From Flavobacteriaceae bacterium UBA7684 (lineage in GTDB: Bacteria > Bacteroidota > Bacteroidia > Flavobacteriales > Flavobacteriaceae): DNA of 64,000 bases. This document shows positions 16,223-24,121 of the stretch, one piece after another; position 1 is the stretch's first letter, and each line of letters opens with the position of its first letter. The stretch covers positions 135,111 through 199,110 of the forward strand of contig DLGW01000016.1 of NCBI GenBank assembly GCA_002482885.1, given 5' to 3'. Made by a program: the position numbers and the translations under genes. Below the pieces are notes generated by a model, which had not been told where the DNA came from, searched no databases, and was given only the letters and a program-made list of their open reading frames with translations.

Positions 16223-18061
16223 ATGAAAAAAACAATCAGTTTTGTTGTTGTAATACTATTTTGTATTCAAAATATTTTTGCACAAATCGAAAAAATGGAA
16301 CCGCCTTTTTGGTGGAGTGGTATGAATAATTCGGATTTACAAGTCATGTTTTACGGTAAAAACATTGCGGAATATCAAGTAAGTTCTGAAGGGAAATTTG
16401 TCATTAAAGAAATTACAAAAACAGAAAATCCCAATTATATTTTTGTAACTATTGATACTAAAGATATTGAACCTTCGGAAATTCAATTTCATTTTAAAAA
16501 GAAAACTAAAACTGTTTTCACTACACCATATATCTTAAAGCAAAGAGCAGAAAATTCAGCCAACAGAAGCAGTTACACCTCTGCCGATGTGATGTATTTA
16601 ATCATGCCAGACCGTTTTGCAAACGGCAATCCTGATAATGATTCTCATCCCAGTTTAACCGAAAAAGGGAATCGATCACTTCCGGGTGGCAGACACGGTG
16701 GGGATATTGAAGGAATCAAACAAAATTTAGATTATATTAAAGATTTGGGAGCTACTGCAGTTTGGATAACTCCAGTTTGTGAAGACAATGACAAGGCATA
16801 TTCTTATCATACTTACGGACAATCTGATGTGTATAAAATTGATGCGCGTTACGGCACAAACGAAGAGTACGTAAATCTTTCTGCAGCCATGAAAAAGAAA
16901 GGATTAAAACTCATCAAAGACTATGTCACCAACCACTGGGGTGCTGAACATTGGATGTTTAAAGACATGCCAACCTACGATTGGTTTCACCAATTTCCGG
17001 GTTATGCGCAATCTAACTTTAAAATGACTACTCAATTTGACACGAATGCATCTGCACGAGACAGTAAATATTGTATGGATGGTTGGTTTGTAAAATCAAT
17101 GCCCGATTTAAATCAATCCAATCCGTTAACTTTAAAATACTTAATCCAAAATGCTATTTGGTGGATTGAATATGCTGATTTAGATGGATTTAGAGTAGAT
17201 ACTTATTCATACAACGACAAAGAGGGCATTGCTAAATGGACCAAAGCCATTACCGACGAATACCCTAATTTTAATATTGTTGGAGAAGTTTGGATGCACG
17301 ACCAAGCACAAATGTCGTATTGGCAAAAAGATAGTCCAATAGCGAAAATTCAAAGCTTTAACTCATACTTACCTAGTGTAATGGATTTTACTTTGCACGA
17401 CGCGATAGGAACTGTTTTTAAAGAAGATAAACCCAGTTGGGACCAAGGCATTGTAAAAGTATACGACAATTTTGTTAACGACTTTTTGTATCCAAACCCA
17501 AATAATCTGTTATTATTTACCGAAAATCATGATACCCAAAGAATCAATCATTTATACGACATTAAAGGGTGTCAATTAGCTACAGCACTTATAGGAACTG
17601 TTCGTGGTATTCCGCAATTGTATTATGGTAGTGAAATTGGTATGGCAGGTAATAAAGATAAAGGTGATGCTGATATCCGTCAAGATTTTCCGGGTGGATG
17701 GAAAGGTGATGCACAAAATGCATTTACCAACGAAGGCAGAACAGAAACCCAAAAAGCTTATTATAATTTCACTTCTACTTTATTTAATTGGCGAAAAAAT
17801 AAAAGTGTGATTCATTCAGGAAAAATGACGCATTACATTCCTGAAAACAATGTTTATGTGTATTTCCGTCATAATGAAAAAGAATCTGTGATGATAATTT
17901 TAAACAATCATTCTGAAAAACAAAACATTGGATTAGAACGTTTTAAAGAAAACATTAAAAATTACACCAAAGGAAAAAATATCTTCGACAAAAAAATGTT
18001 TAATCTAAACACCAATTTAGAAATCGAAGGTAAAGGTGTTTTGATTTTAGAATTAGAATAA
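16223..18061 (+). CDS. Secreted alpha-amylase family GH13 enzyme (neopullulanase/cyclomaltodextrinase-like), 612 aa
   Basis: The signal peptide (residues 1-20, ending NIFAQ) leads to an N-terminal beta-sandwich. The GH13 barrel begins DVMYLIMPDRFANGNPDNDS near residues 123-142. The catalytic residues are present: nucleophile D326 (GFRVDT), acid/base E355 (VGEVW) and D437 (ENHDTQR). A C-terminal beta domain (NNVYVYFRHNEKE onward) matches the cyclomaltodextrinase type. The length fits SusA-like neopullulanases, which cut starch oligosaccharides in the periplasm after SusC import. It has no lipobox or T9SS tail, so the periplasm is the likely site. It lies downstream of malP beyond a terminator and 6 bases before the flavoprotein gene. 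Confidence 0.92.
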   Translation: MKKTISFVVVILFCIQNIFAQIEKMEPPFWWSGMNNSDLQVMFYGKNIAEYQVSSEGKFVIKEITKTENPNYIFVTIDTKDIEPSEIQFHFKKKTKTVFTTPYILKQRAENSANRSSYTSADVMYLIMPDRFANGNPDNDSHPSLTEKGNRSLPGGRHGGDIEGIKQNLDYIKDLGATAVWITPVCEDNDKAYSYHTYGQSDVYKIDARYGTNEEYVNLSAAMKKKGLKLIKDYVTNHWGAEHWMFKDMPTYDWFHQFPGYAQSNFKMTTQFDTNASARDSKYCMDGWFVKSMPDLNQSNPLTLKYLIQNAIWWIEYADLDGFRVDTYSYNDKEGIAKWTKAITDEYPNFNIVGEVWMHDQAQMSYWQKDSPIAKIQSFNSYLPSVMDFTLHDAIGTVFKEDKPSWDQGIVKVYDNFVNDFLYPNPNNLLLFTENHDTQRINHLYDIKGCQLATALIGTVRGIPQLYYGSEIGMAGNKDKGDADIRQDFPGGWKGDAQNAFTNEGRTETQKAYYNFTSTLFNWRKNKSVIHSGKMTHYIPENNVYVYFRHNEKESVMIILNNHSEKQNIGLERFKENIKNYTKGKNIFDKKMFNLNTNLEIEGKGVLILELE

Positions 18062-18067
18062 TACCCT

Positions 18068-19285
18068 TTGGCTATTCAAAATTTTGACATTATTGTTGTT
18101 GGAGGCGGTGCTGCTGGATTTTTTTCTGCGATTAATATTGCCGAAAAAAATCCAAAACTGTCTGTCGCTATTTTAGAGCGTGGCTTAGAATTATTAGGTA
18201 AAGTAAAAATATCAGGCGGTGGACGTTGTAATGTAACCCACGCTTGCTTTGAACCTAGCGAATTGGTAAAGTTTTATCCGAGGGGTGAAAAAGAATTACG
18301 CGGGCCTTTTCAACAATTTAATCCCACTCATACCATTGAATGGTTTAAAAATCACGGTGTAAATTTAAAAACGGAAGCCGACGGCAGAATGTTCCCCGTA
18401 AGCAACACCTCACAAACCATTATTGATTGTTTTTTACATTACGCACAAAAACTAAAAATTCAAATTCTTACCCAACAAAGTGTTCAAAACATTCAAAAAA
18501 TTGAAACTGATTGGCAATTAAGTACGCAAAATCAACAGTTTATTTGTAAAAAATTAGTCATTACTACAGGTAGTAATCCCAAAATGTGGGAAATGATACA
18601 ATCACTCGGGCACAAGATTGTTGAACCTGCACCCTCTTTATTCACTTTTAGTGTCGAAAAAAAGAATTCAATCACAGAACTATCTGGCATTTCTAGTGCG
18701 GTTTCCCTACAAGTAACAGGAACAAAACTCCAAACAGAAGGAAATCTACTGATTACGCACAAAGGCTTTAGCGGGCCTGCCGTTTTAAAACTATCAGCTT
18801 GGGGAGCCTCAATTTTAGCCGACAAAAACTATCAATTTCAACTTAAAATCAATTGGTTAACCAACGAAGTAAGCCTTAATCAGGCTATTGAAGAAATTCA
18901 AAAAATCAAAAATAATCTACTCAAAAAGAACATAGGCACTCAACCTCAATTTAAATTTCCACAACGATTGTGGGATTATTTTTTAGAAACCGCCCAAATT
19001 AATCCCGAAAAAAAATGGGCAGACATTTCTAAAAAAGAGACTCAATTATTAGCCGAAACGCTTACCCAAAACACGCACAACATCGTCAGCAAAAACACTT
19101 TTAAAGAAGAATTTGTAACCGCTGGCGGTATTGATTTAAAAGAAGTCAACTTTAAAACCATGCAAAGCAAAATTCACGACACCCTTTACTTTGCTGGCGA
19201 AACTTTAAACATTGATGCGGTAACAGGTGGTTTTAATTTTCAGAATGCGTGGACAACGGGGTATATTTTAGCGGACAAAATTTAA
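18068..19285 (+). CDS. HI0933/YhiN/BaiN-family flavoprotein (NAD(P)/FAD-dependent oxidoreductase), 405 aa
   Basis: The Rossmann dinucleotide motif IIVVGGGAAGFFSAI (residues 8-22) is at the N-terminus. The family block KVKISGGGRCNVTHA follows near 44-58, and the FAD-contacting C-terminal AGGIDLKEV and FAGETLNIDAVTGGFNFQNAW are present. The reading frame has only a TTG at 18068 as a good start, six bases after the amylase stop; no ATG precedes the FAD motif. Members are cytosolic flavoproteins of mostly unproven substrate. Nothing links this one to starch use apart from position. Its last four bases overlap the end of the convergent gene. Confidence 0.88.
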   Translation: MAIQNFDIIVVGGGAAGFFSAINIAEKNPKLSVAILERGLELLGKVKISGGGRCNVTHACFEPSELVKFYPRGEKELRGPFQQFNPTHTIEWFKNHGVNLKTEADGRMFPVSNTSQTIIDCFLHYAQKLKIQILTQQSVQNIQKIETDWQLSTQNQQFICKKLVITTGSNPKMWEMIQSLGHKIVEPAPSLFTFSVEKKNSITELSGISSAVSLQVTGTKLQTEGNLLITHKGFSGPAVLKLSAWGASILADKNYQFQLKINWLTNEVSLNQAIEEIQKIKNNLLKKNIGTQPQFKFPQRLWDYFLETAQINPEKKWADISKKETQLLAETLTQNTHNIVSKNTFKEEFVTAGGIDLKEVNFKTMQSKIHDTLYFAGETLNIDAVTGGFNFQNAWTTGYILADKI

Positions 19286-19785
19286 TGATTTTTTTTGTTT
19301 CCATGGCCTTGATTACCATGACCCTGATTTCCGTGACCTTTTTTACCATTTCCTCCACCTCCGTGTCCCTTTTGTTTGTAAGCATGTTTTACAGGGTGAT
19401 TTTTTCTGGAACCAATAGATTTTTGAGGGCCACCTCTGTATCCTTTATGATATTTTACCTTGTGTTGATGATAATGGGCATACGGACTATTTCCGCGGTA
19501 ATCATTTAAAACTACTTTATAACCATTGTATAAATCGTAGTTTCTATAACGGTTAGGTAAATGTCTGGCTCTGATCCAATTTCCGTTTTGAAAAAAAATG
19601 AATTGAGACGCATGAACATCATAATATGAATAAACATCTGGTAAATAATAGTAATTCACTTCTGAATATCCAGAAGGCCCCCAATCGGGCTGTCCTCCTA
19701 AATTAATATTTACCGAAACTTGTGCTTGTGCAGAACCATACATTATGCCCAACAGACCTAATGCAAATAATTGTAAAAGTTTCAT
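19282..19785 (-). CDS. Secreted protein with Gly/His-rich repeat tail, 167 aa
   Basis: The signal peptide ends YGSAQAQ (about residues 1-21). A tyrosine-rich middle part (YSEVNYYYLPDVYSYYDVHA; FIFFQNGNWIRARHLP) resembles flavobacterial periplasmic proteins of unknown role. The last third is low complexity, with GHGNQ repeated three times among Gly, Lys and His, encoded by a 15-bp DNA repeat near 19300-19350. The His content could bind metal ions, but that is a guess. The stop overlaps the convergent flavoprotein stop by four bases. I do not recognise a named family. Confidence 0.75.
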   Translation of the reverse strand: MKLLQLFALGLLGIMYGSAQAQVSVNINLGGQPDWGPSGYSEVNYYYLPDVYSYYDVHASQFIFFQNGNWIRARHLPNRYRNYDLYNGYKVVLNDYRGNSPYAHYHQHKVKYHKGYRGGPQKSIGSRKNHPVKHAYKQKGHGGGGNGKKGHGNQGHGNQGHGNKKNH

Positions 19786-19883
19786 AAGACTCTATTTTTT
19801 AAGATTATATATTAGCGTAAACTACAACCGTGCCATTCAATTGTTATTAATAAACATTTGATTTTAACAGTTTTAGAAAAATC

Positions 19884-20198
19884 CTAAAGTAAAATAATCA
19901 ATAATAAAACTATAAGAATCACTGCTCCAACAGACAAATAAACCCCACCTCCGTTAGCGGTAACCGCAGCCTTAATAGATTTTGTTTCTTTTCTAAGTTC
20001 TTTTTTTTCTTCGGAAGTTAAATCGGATTTATCCATTGCTTTGATTTCGTCTAAACGATTCAACATCACTTGAACGTTCGCAGGAATTTCTTTAGCAGGT
20101 GCAGAAGTGTTTGGTTTTACTTCCGTGGCTCTCATTTGAGTAGGAAATACACCTAACAACATAACCATCATTACAAAGTATACAGTACATTTTTTCAT
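19884..20198 (-). CDS. Small membrane protein with C-terminal anchor, 104 aa
   Basis: A signal peptide (about residues 1-24, ending QMRA) is followed by a charged, probably helical region (LNRLDEIKAMDKSDLTSEEK, KELRKETKSIKAAV) and a C-terminal hydrophobic segment, VYLSVGAVILIVLLLIILL. This layout is that of a small periplasm-facing protein anchored by its end. Similar short proteins occur widely in Flavobacteriia with no proven role. It lies about 100 bases upstream of the repeat-tail protein on the same strand. Confidence 0.7.
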   Translation of the reverse strand: MKKCTVYFVMMVMLLGVFPTQMRATEVKPNTSAPAKEIPANVQVMLNRLDEIKAMDKSDLTSEEKKELRKETKSIKAAVTANGGGVYLSVGAVILIVLLLIILL

Positions 20199-20489
20199 TT
20201 TCTTGTGTTTTTTAAGTTAAATACAAATAACCAACTATGCTATTTGTAAAGCGTTACACTCTTTTGAATAAAATTTACATAAATCACACTTTTACAATTA
20301 ACAATAACATTGCATTTGGATTAAAAACATTCATAATTCCTCTTATTTAAATAAGCATAAAACAATACTTTATAACAACATCTTTGGGAGTTCATTGGAT
20401 TATTTTCTTTCGAACAAAGTTTTTATCTGGAATAGATTAAACACTTCTGGCTAAATTTAATTTAACATCGGTTTAATTGTATTTGTTTT
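20199..20489. other. AT-rich divergent spacer
   Basis: It separates the small membrane protein from the bacilliredoxin. I see an inverted pair, TACAAATA (20221-20228) with TATTTGTA (near 20241-20248), close to the minus-strand start, which could be an operator. There is no RNA gene. Confidence 0.4.
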
Positions 20490-20497
20490 TATATTTG
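20490..20497 (+). promoter_or_regulatory. -7 promoter element for the bacilliredoxin operon
   Basis: TATATTTG matches TAnnTTTG exactly, followed by CGG, and lies 30 bases ahead of the ATG at 20528. It excludes the upstream start at 20477. Confidence 0.65.
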
Positions 20498-20527
20498 CGG
20501 TTTATAAATACTCAAATATCATATTAT

Positions 20528-20941
20528 ATGTATCCAGAAGAAATGGTAAAACCGATGCGTGCCGATTTAACCGTAGCCGGATTCAATGAATTATTTAGCG
20601 CATCCGAGGTAGAACAAGCACTTTCAAAATCAGGAACTGCTCTTGTGGTGATTAATTCTGTTTGTGGTTGTGCAGCTGCTAATGCGCGTCCTGGGGCTAA
20701 ATTAAGTTTACAAAACGAAAACACACCCGATCATTTATATACTGTTTTTGCAGGTGTAGACAAAGAAGCGGTAGATAAAGCACGAGCGTATATGTTTCCT
20801 TTTCCACCATCATCGCCTTCTATGGCATTGTTTAAAGACGGAGAATTGGTACACATGTTAGAACGTCATCATATAGAAGGTCGCCCAGCGCAAATGATAG
20901 CCGATAACTTAAAAGATGCTTACAACGAATTTTGCTCATAA
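20528..20941 (+). CDS. BrxA/BrxB family bacilliredoxin (YphP/YqiW), 137 aa
   Basis: The start at the ATG at 20528 gives MYPEEMVKPMRADL, the usual family N-terminus, and lies behind a clear promoter; the longer frame starts upstream of the transcription start. The active-site motif is CGC in VVINSVCGCAAANARPG near residues 44-46. The late FPPSSPSMALF and HHIEGRPA are family blocks. Bacilliredoxins remove bacillithiol from proteins in Firmicutes; in Bacteroidetes the thiol partner is also expected to be bacillithiol-like, but that is known for the family, not shown here. It probably shares an operon with the acyltransferase 26 bases on. Confidence 0.92.
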   Translation: MYPEEMVKPMRADLTVAGFNELFSASEVEQALSKSGTALVVINSVCGCAAANARPGAKLSLQNENTPDHLYTVFAGVDKEAVDKARAYMFPFPPSSPSMALFKDGELVHMLERHHIEGRPAQMIADNLKDAYNEFCS

Positions 20942-20967
20942 GCAGAATTTCTTTTTAGCAAAAAATC

Positions 20968-21702
20968 ATGATTAAAATTATCTCTTTTCCAATATCAATC
21001 CTTTACCAAGTAGTTTTTGGATTGATATTGGTTATTTTTCACCCTTTACAATGGATTGCTTTTAATGTTTTTGGTTATAAAGGGCATAAATTAGTGGTAG
21101 ATGCGCTAAACTATTGTTTGGTTAAAAGCACTTACATTTTAGGAACTACTTACAAAGTAGTTGTTAAATCGGAATTACCACAAAATACGCCTTTTATTTT
21201 TGTAGCCAATCACCAAAGTATGCACGACATACCGCCCATATTTTGGTTCATGAGAAAGTATCATCCAAAATTCATTAGTAAAAAAGAATTGGGTAAAGGA
21301 ATACCTAGTGTTTCCTACAATTTAAGACACGGAGGCTCGGTTTTAATCGATAGAAAAAATCCTAAACAAGCCCTTCCAGAAATTAAAAAAATGGGCGAAT
21401 ACATCGAAAAAAACAACCGCTCGGCAGTTATTTTTCCCGAAGGAACACGAAGCAAAAACGGTGAGCCTAAGCCTTTTGCAGAATCAGGCTTAAAAATATT
21501 ATGTAAATACGCTCCTTCTGCGTATATTGTACCTGTAACTATTAATAATTCTTGGAAGGTATTAAAATACGGAAAGTTTCCGTTAGGTTTAGGTAATCAA
21601 TTGGAATTTATTTTTCATGAACCCATGGCTGTAAAAGGCTCCGATTTCGAAGAATTATTTAAAAAAACCGAACAAACGGTTATCAATGCACTAAACAACT
21701 AA
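20968..21702 (+). CDS. plsC: 1-acyl-sn-glycerol-3-phosphate acyltransferase (PlsC), 244 aa
   Basis: The acyltransferase motifs are clear: HX4D in NHQSMHDIP (about residues 81-89), SKKELGKGIP, FPEGTRSKNG (about 155-164) and VPVTINNSW (about 188-196). An N-terminal hydrophobic segment (ILYQVVFGLILVIFHPLQWI) anchors it in the inner membrane. It adds the second acyl chain to lysophosphatidic acid to make phosphatidic acid. It is followed after six bases by an acyl-ACP desaturase gene, so fatty-acid desaturation and glycerolipid acylation may be co-expressed. The length is normal. Confidence 0.9.
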   Translation: MIKIISFPISILYQVVFGLILVIFHPLQWIAFNVFGYKGHKLVVDALNYCLVKSTYILGTTYKVVVKSELPQNTPFIFVANHQSMHDIPPIFWFMRKYHPKFISKKELGKGIPSVSYNLRHGGSVLIDRKNPKQALPEIKKMGEYIEKNNRSAVIFPEGTRSKNGEPKPFAESGLKILCKYAPSAYIVPVTINNSWKVLKYGKFPLGLGNQLEFIFHEPMAVKGSDFEELFKKTEQTVINALNN

Positions 21703-21708
21703 AATTAT

Positions 21709-22692
21709 ATGTCAGCTCAAAATGTCCGATTGGAGGTAATGCAATTACTGGAAAAAAAGGTTGAATCTTATGTGGATCAATATTTAATTCCAGTAGAAAA
21801 AATATGGCAACCTTCTGATTTTTTACCAAATCCAGAAGGAGATAATTTCTTTGAAGAAATTAAAGAATTACGCGCTATAGCTAACGATATGCCTTATGAT
21901 TTGTGGGTAGTATTAGTAGGTGATACCATTACCGAAGAAGCTTTACCTACTTATGAATCTTGGTTAACCCAAGTAGAAGGAGTAGATGAGGAAGCCAAAA
22001 ATGGATGGTCTAAATGGGTACGTCAATGGACGGGTGAAGAAAATCGCCACGGTGATGTACTGAACAAGTATTTGTATTTATCAGGTAGAATTAATATGCG
22101 TGAGGTAGAAATTACTACACAATACTTAATAAATGATGGTTTTGATATTGGAACAGGAAGAGATCCTTATAAAAACTTTGTGTATACTTCTTTTCAAGAG
22201 TTAGCTACTTATATTTCACACAACAGAGTAGCACAACTTACTAAAAAAGCAGGCAACACCAAATTATCTAGACTTTGTAAAATCATTGCTGGGGACGAAA
22301 TGCGCCATCATCATGCATACAGTGAATTTATCAATCAAATTTTTAAAGTAGATCCTAGTGAAATGATGTTGGCTTTTCAATACATGATGAAACAAAAAAT
22401 CACCATGCCCGCTCATTTTTTAAGAGAATCAGGCAACAAAATCAGTAGTGCCTTTGAACAATTTTCAGACTCCGCACAACGAATAGGTGTTTATACTGCT
22501 ACAGATTATGTTGATATTTTGAAAAAATTAAATGAAATGTGGGAAATCGACAAAATCACAGGATTAACCAGCGAAGCCGAAAAAGCCCGTGATTATTTAA
22601 TGAAATTACCAGACCGAATGACCAGAATTTCTGAAAGATTGGTTATTCCAGCAGAATCACATATCTTCAAGTGGGTAGAACCTGCTAGATAA
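21709..22692 (+). CDS. Acyl-ACP desaturase (fatty acid desaturase type 2), 327 aa
   Basis: This soluble di-iron protein has both metal motifs: EENRHGD near residues 110-116 and DEMRHHH near 195-201 (the paired EXXH pattern of stearoyl-ACP desaturases), with surrounding helices and the N-terminal VEKIWQPSDFLP. Known members insert a cis double bond into acyl-ACP using oxygen and ferredoxin. In this low-temperature-type lifestyle it would adjust membrane fluidity. It lies six bases after plsC and is followed by a terminator. The length is close to plant and actinobacterial relatives without the plastid peptide. Confidence 0.92.
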   Translation: MSAQNVRLEVMQLLEKKVESYVDQYLIPVEKIWQPSDFLPNPEGDNFFEEIKELRAIANDMPYDLWVVLVGDTITEEALPTYESWLTQVEGVDEEAKNGWSKWVRQWTGEENRHGDVLNKYLYLSGRINMREVEITTQYLINDGFDIGTGRDPYKNFVYTSFQELATYISHNRVAQLTKKAGNTKLSRLCKIIAGDEMRHHHAYSEFINQIFKVDPSEMMLAFQYMMKQKITMPAHFLRESGNKISSAFEQFSDSAQRIGVYTATDYVDILKKLNEMWEIDKITGLTSEAEKARDYLMKLPDRMTRISERLVIPAESHIFKWVEPAR

Positions 22693-22700
22693 TTATATAG

Positions 22701-22725
22701 AACCTCGCAACAGCGGGGTTTTTTT
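22701..22725 (+). terminator. Rho-independent terminator after the desaturase
   Basis: The arms AACCTCGC and GCGGGGTT pair with one G-U wobble around AACA and run into T7. Confidence 0.8.
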
Positions 22726-22818
22726 ATGTTTCAACTAAATACAGATATGATAAAAGTCATGGTTTATATGTATTGATTATCAGAAATTTGATTCAAGAAT
22801 TTCAAACCAATCATTGCT

Positions 22819-23238
22819 ATGAAACTTCGCACACCCGTAACTACCATCATGACTTACAATTTAGTTAAACTGAATCTCACCGATGATTTAACTAAAGCGG
22901 AGTCCTTATTCAAGAAAAATAAAATTCGTCATATACCTGTGGTAAATGGTGATGAAATCGTGGGCATGCTTAGCTATACAGACTTGTTAAAAGTGAGTTT
23001 TGTAGACGGTGTAGATGACGATGCTGAATCAGTAGAGGCTATGGTATATAATACTTTTAAGTTAGAACAGGTGATGACCAAAAATTTGGTAACCGTAGCA
23101 CCATCAGCTTCGGTAAAAAGAGTAGCACAAATTTTATCGGAAGGTGATTTTCATGCCCTTCCAATAGTAGAAGACAACAAATTAATAGGGATTGTAACCA
23201 CGACAGATTTACTGAAGTTTTTAATCGATCAATATTAA
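22819..23238 (+). CDS. Two-CBS-domain protein, 139 aa
   Basis: The whole protein is a CBS pair: the first unit spans MKLRTPVTTIMTYNLVKL to RHIPVVNGDEIVGMLSYTDLL, and the second VMTKNLVTVAPSASVKR to HALPIVEDNKLIGIVTTTDLL. CBS pairs bind adenosine nucleotides and sense energy state or act as regulators of attached or partner proteins. There is no enzymatic domain. It stands alone between two terminators and has no obvious partner, though LpxH follows. Confidence 0.9.
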   Translation: MKLRTPVTTIMTYNLVKLNLTDDLTKAESLFKKNKIRHIPVVNGDEIVGMLSYTDLLKVSFVDGVDDDAESVEAMVYNTFKLEQVMTKNLVTVAPSASVKRVAQILSEGDFHALPIVEDNKLIGIVTTTDLLKFLIDQY

Positions 23239-23279
23239 TAAAGATAGTAGTAGTTAGTTTTTAGGTTAGTGTAGGATAG

Positions 23280-23305
23280 CCTCCATATGATACATGGGGG
23301 TTTTC
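23280..23305 (+). terminator. Rho-independent terminator after the CBS gene
   Basis: The arms CCTCCAT and ATGGGGG pair (one G-U) around ATGATAC and are followed by TTTTCTT. Confidence 0.65.
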
Positions 23306-23323
23306 TTATGTCGTTAACATTCT

Positions 23324-23331
23324 TATCTTTG
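23324..23331 (+). promoter_or_regulatory. -7 promoter element for lpxH
   Basis: TATCTTTG matches TAnnTTTG exactly. It ends 16 bases before the ATG, giving a very short leader of roughly 10 bases. Confidence 0.6.
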
Positions 23332-23347
23332 GCTATATTTTATTTTT

Positions 23348-24106
23348 ATGAATATTCCTTCGGGTAAAAAAGCCTATTTTCTTTCCGATCAGCATTTTGG
23401 AGCTCCAACTCCAACGCTAAGTTATCCACGCGAACAAAAATTTGTAAAATTGTTAGACGAAATTAAAAAAGATGCTGCGGTTATTTTTTTGTTGGGCGAT
23501 TTATTTGACTTTTGGTTTGAATACGAAACCGTTATTCCTAAAGGATTTACCAGAATATTGGGTAAACTAGCCGAAATTTCAGATAGTGGTATTCCCGTTC
23601 ATTTTTTTGTAGGAAATCACGATTTATGGATGAATGATTATTTTGAAAAAGAATTGCAAATTCCCGTATATCATTCTTCTCGAGTTTTTAATTTAAATGA
23701 AAAAGTGTTTTTTATAGCCCATGGCGATGGCTTAGGTCCAGGAGACAAAGGTTATAAAAGAATGAAAAAAGTATTCACCAATCCTTTTTGTAAATCTTTA
23801 TTTAAATGGTTACATCCCGATATAGGAGTAAAATTGGCGCAATACTTATCTGTAAAAAACAAATTAATTTCTGGAGATGCAGATGTTAAATTTTTAGGTG
23901 AAGAAAATGAATGGTTGGTACAGTATGCTAAACGAAAATTAGAAACCAAACATTACGATTATTTTGTATTTGGACATCGTCATTTACCCATGGAAATCAA
24001 AGTCGGGGAAAATGCTACTTATTATAATTTAGGCGATTGGATTTCTTATTTCACTTATGGAGAATTTGACGGAAACCAAATGAATATAAAAAAATATGAG
24101 GGCTAA
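23348..24106 (+). CDS. lpxH: UDP-2,3-diacylglucosamine diphosphatase (LpxH-type), 252 aa
   Basis: Calcineurin-fold motifs appear in order: FLSDQHFG (residues 11-18, with Gln where LpxH usually has Asp-X-His), GDLFDFWFEY (about 50-59), GNHDLWM (about 93-99), AHGDGLGPGD (about 124-133) and GHRHLP (about 209-214). FDFWFEY and the size place it with LpxH, which cleaves UDP-2,3-diacylglucosamine to lipid X in lipid A synthesis at the inner membrane face. The flavobacterial group is sometimes labelled only as metallophosphatase. Its stop codon lies inside a palindromic bidirectional terminator. Confidence 0.85.
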   Translation: MNIPSGKKAYFLSDQHFGAPTPTLSYPREQKFVKLLDEIKKDAAVIFLLGDLFDFWFEYETVIPKGFTRILGKLAEISDSGIPVHFFVGNHDLWMNDYFEKELQIPVYHSSRVFNLNEKVFFIAHGDGLGPGDKGYKRMKKVFTNPFCKSLFKWLHPDIGVKLAQYLSVKNKLISGDADVKFLGEENEWLVQYAKRKLETKHYDYFVFGHRHLPMEIKVGENATYYNLGDWISYFTYGEFDGNQMNIKKYEG

Positions 24107-24120
24107 TTAGCCCTCATATT
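24093..24120. terminator. Bidirectional terminator overlapping the lpxH stop
   Basis: AATATGAGGGCTAA and its exact complement TTAGCCCTCATATT form a perfect 28-bp palindrome with A- and T-tracts on both sides. It serves the convergent lpxH and bioB genes. The lpxH stop (24104-24106) lies in its centre, and bioB ends one base past it. Confidence 0.85.
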
Positions 24121-24121
24121 T

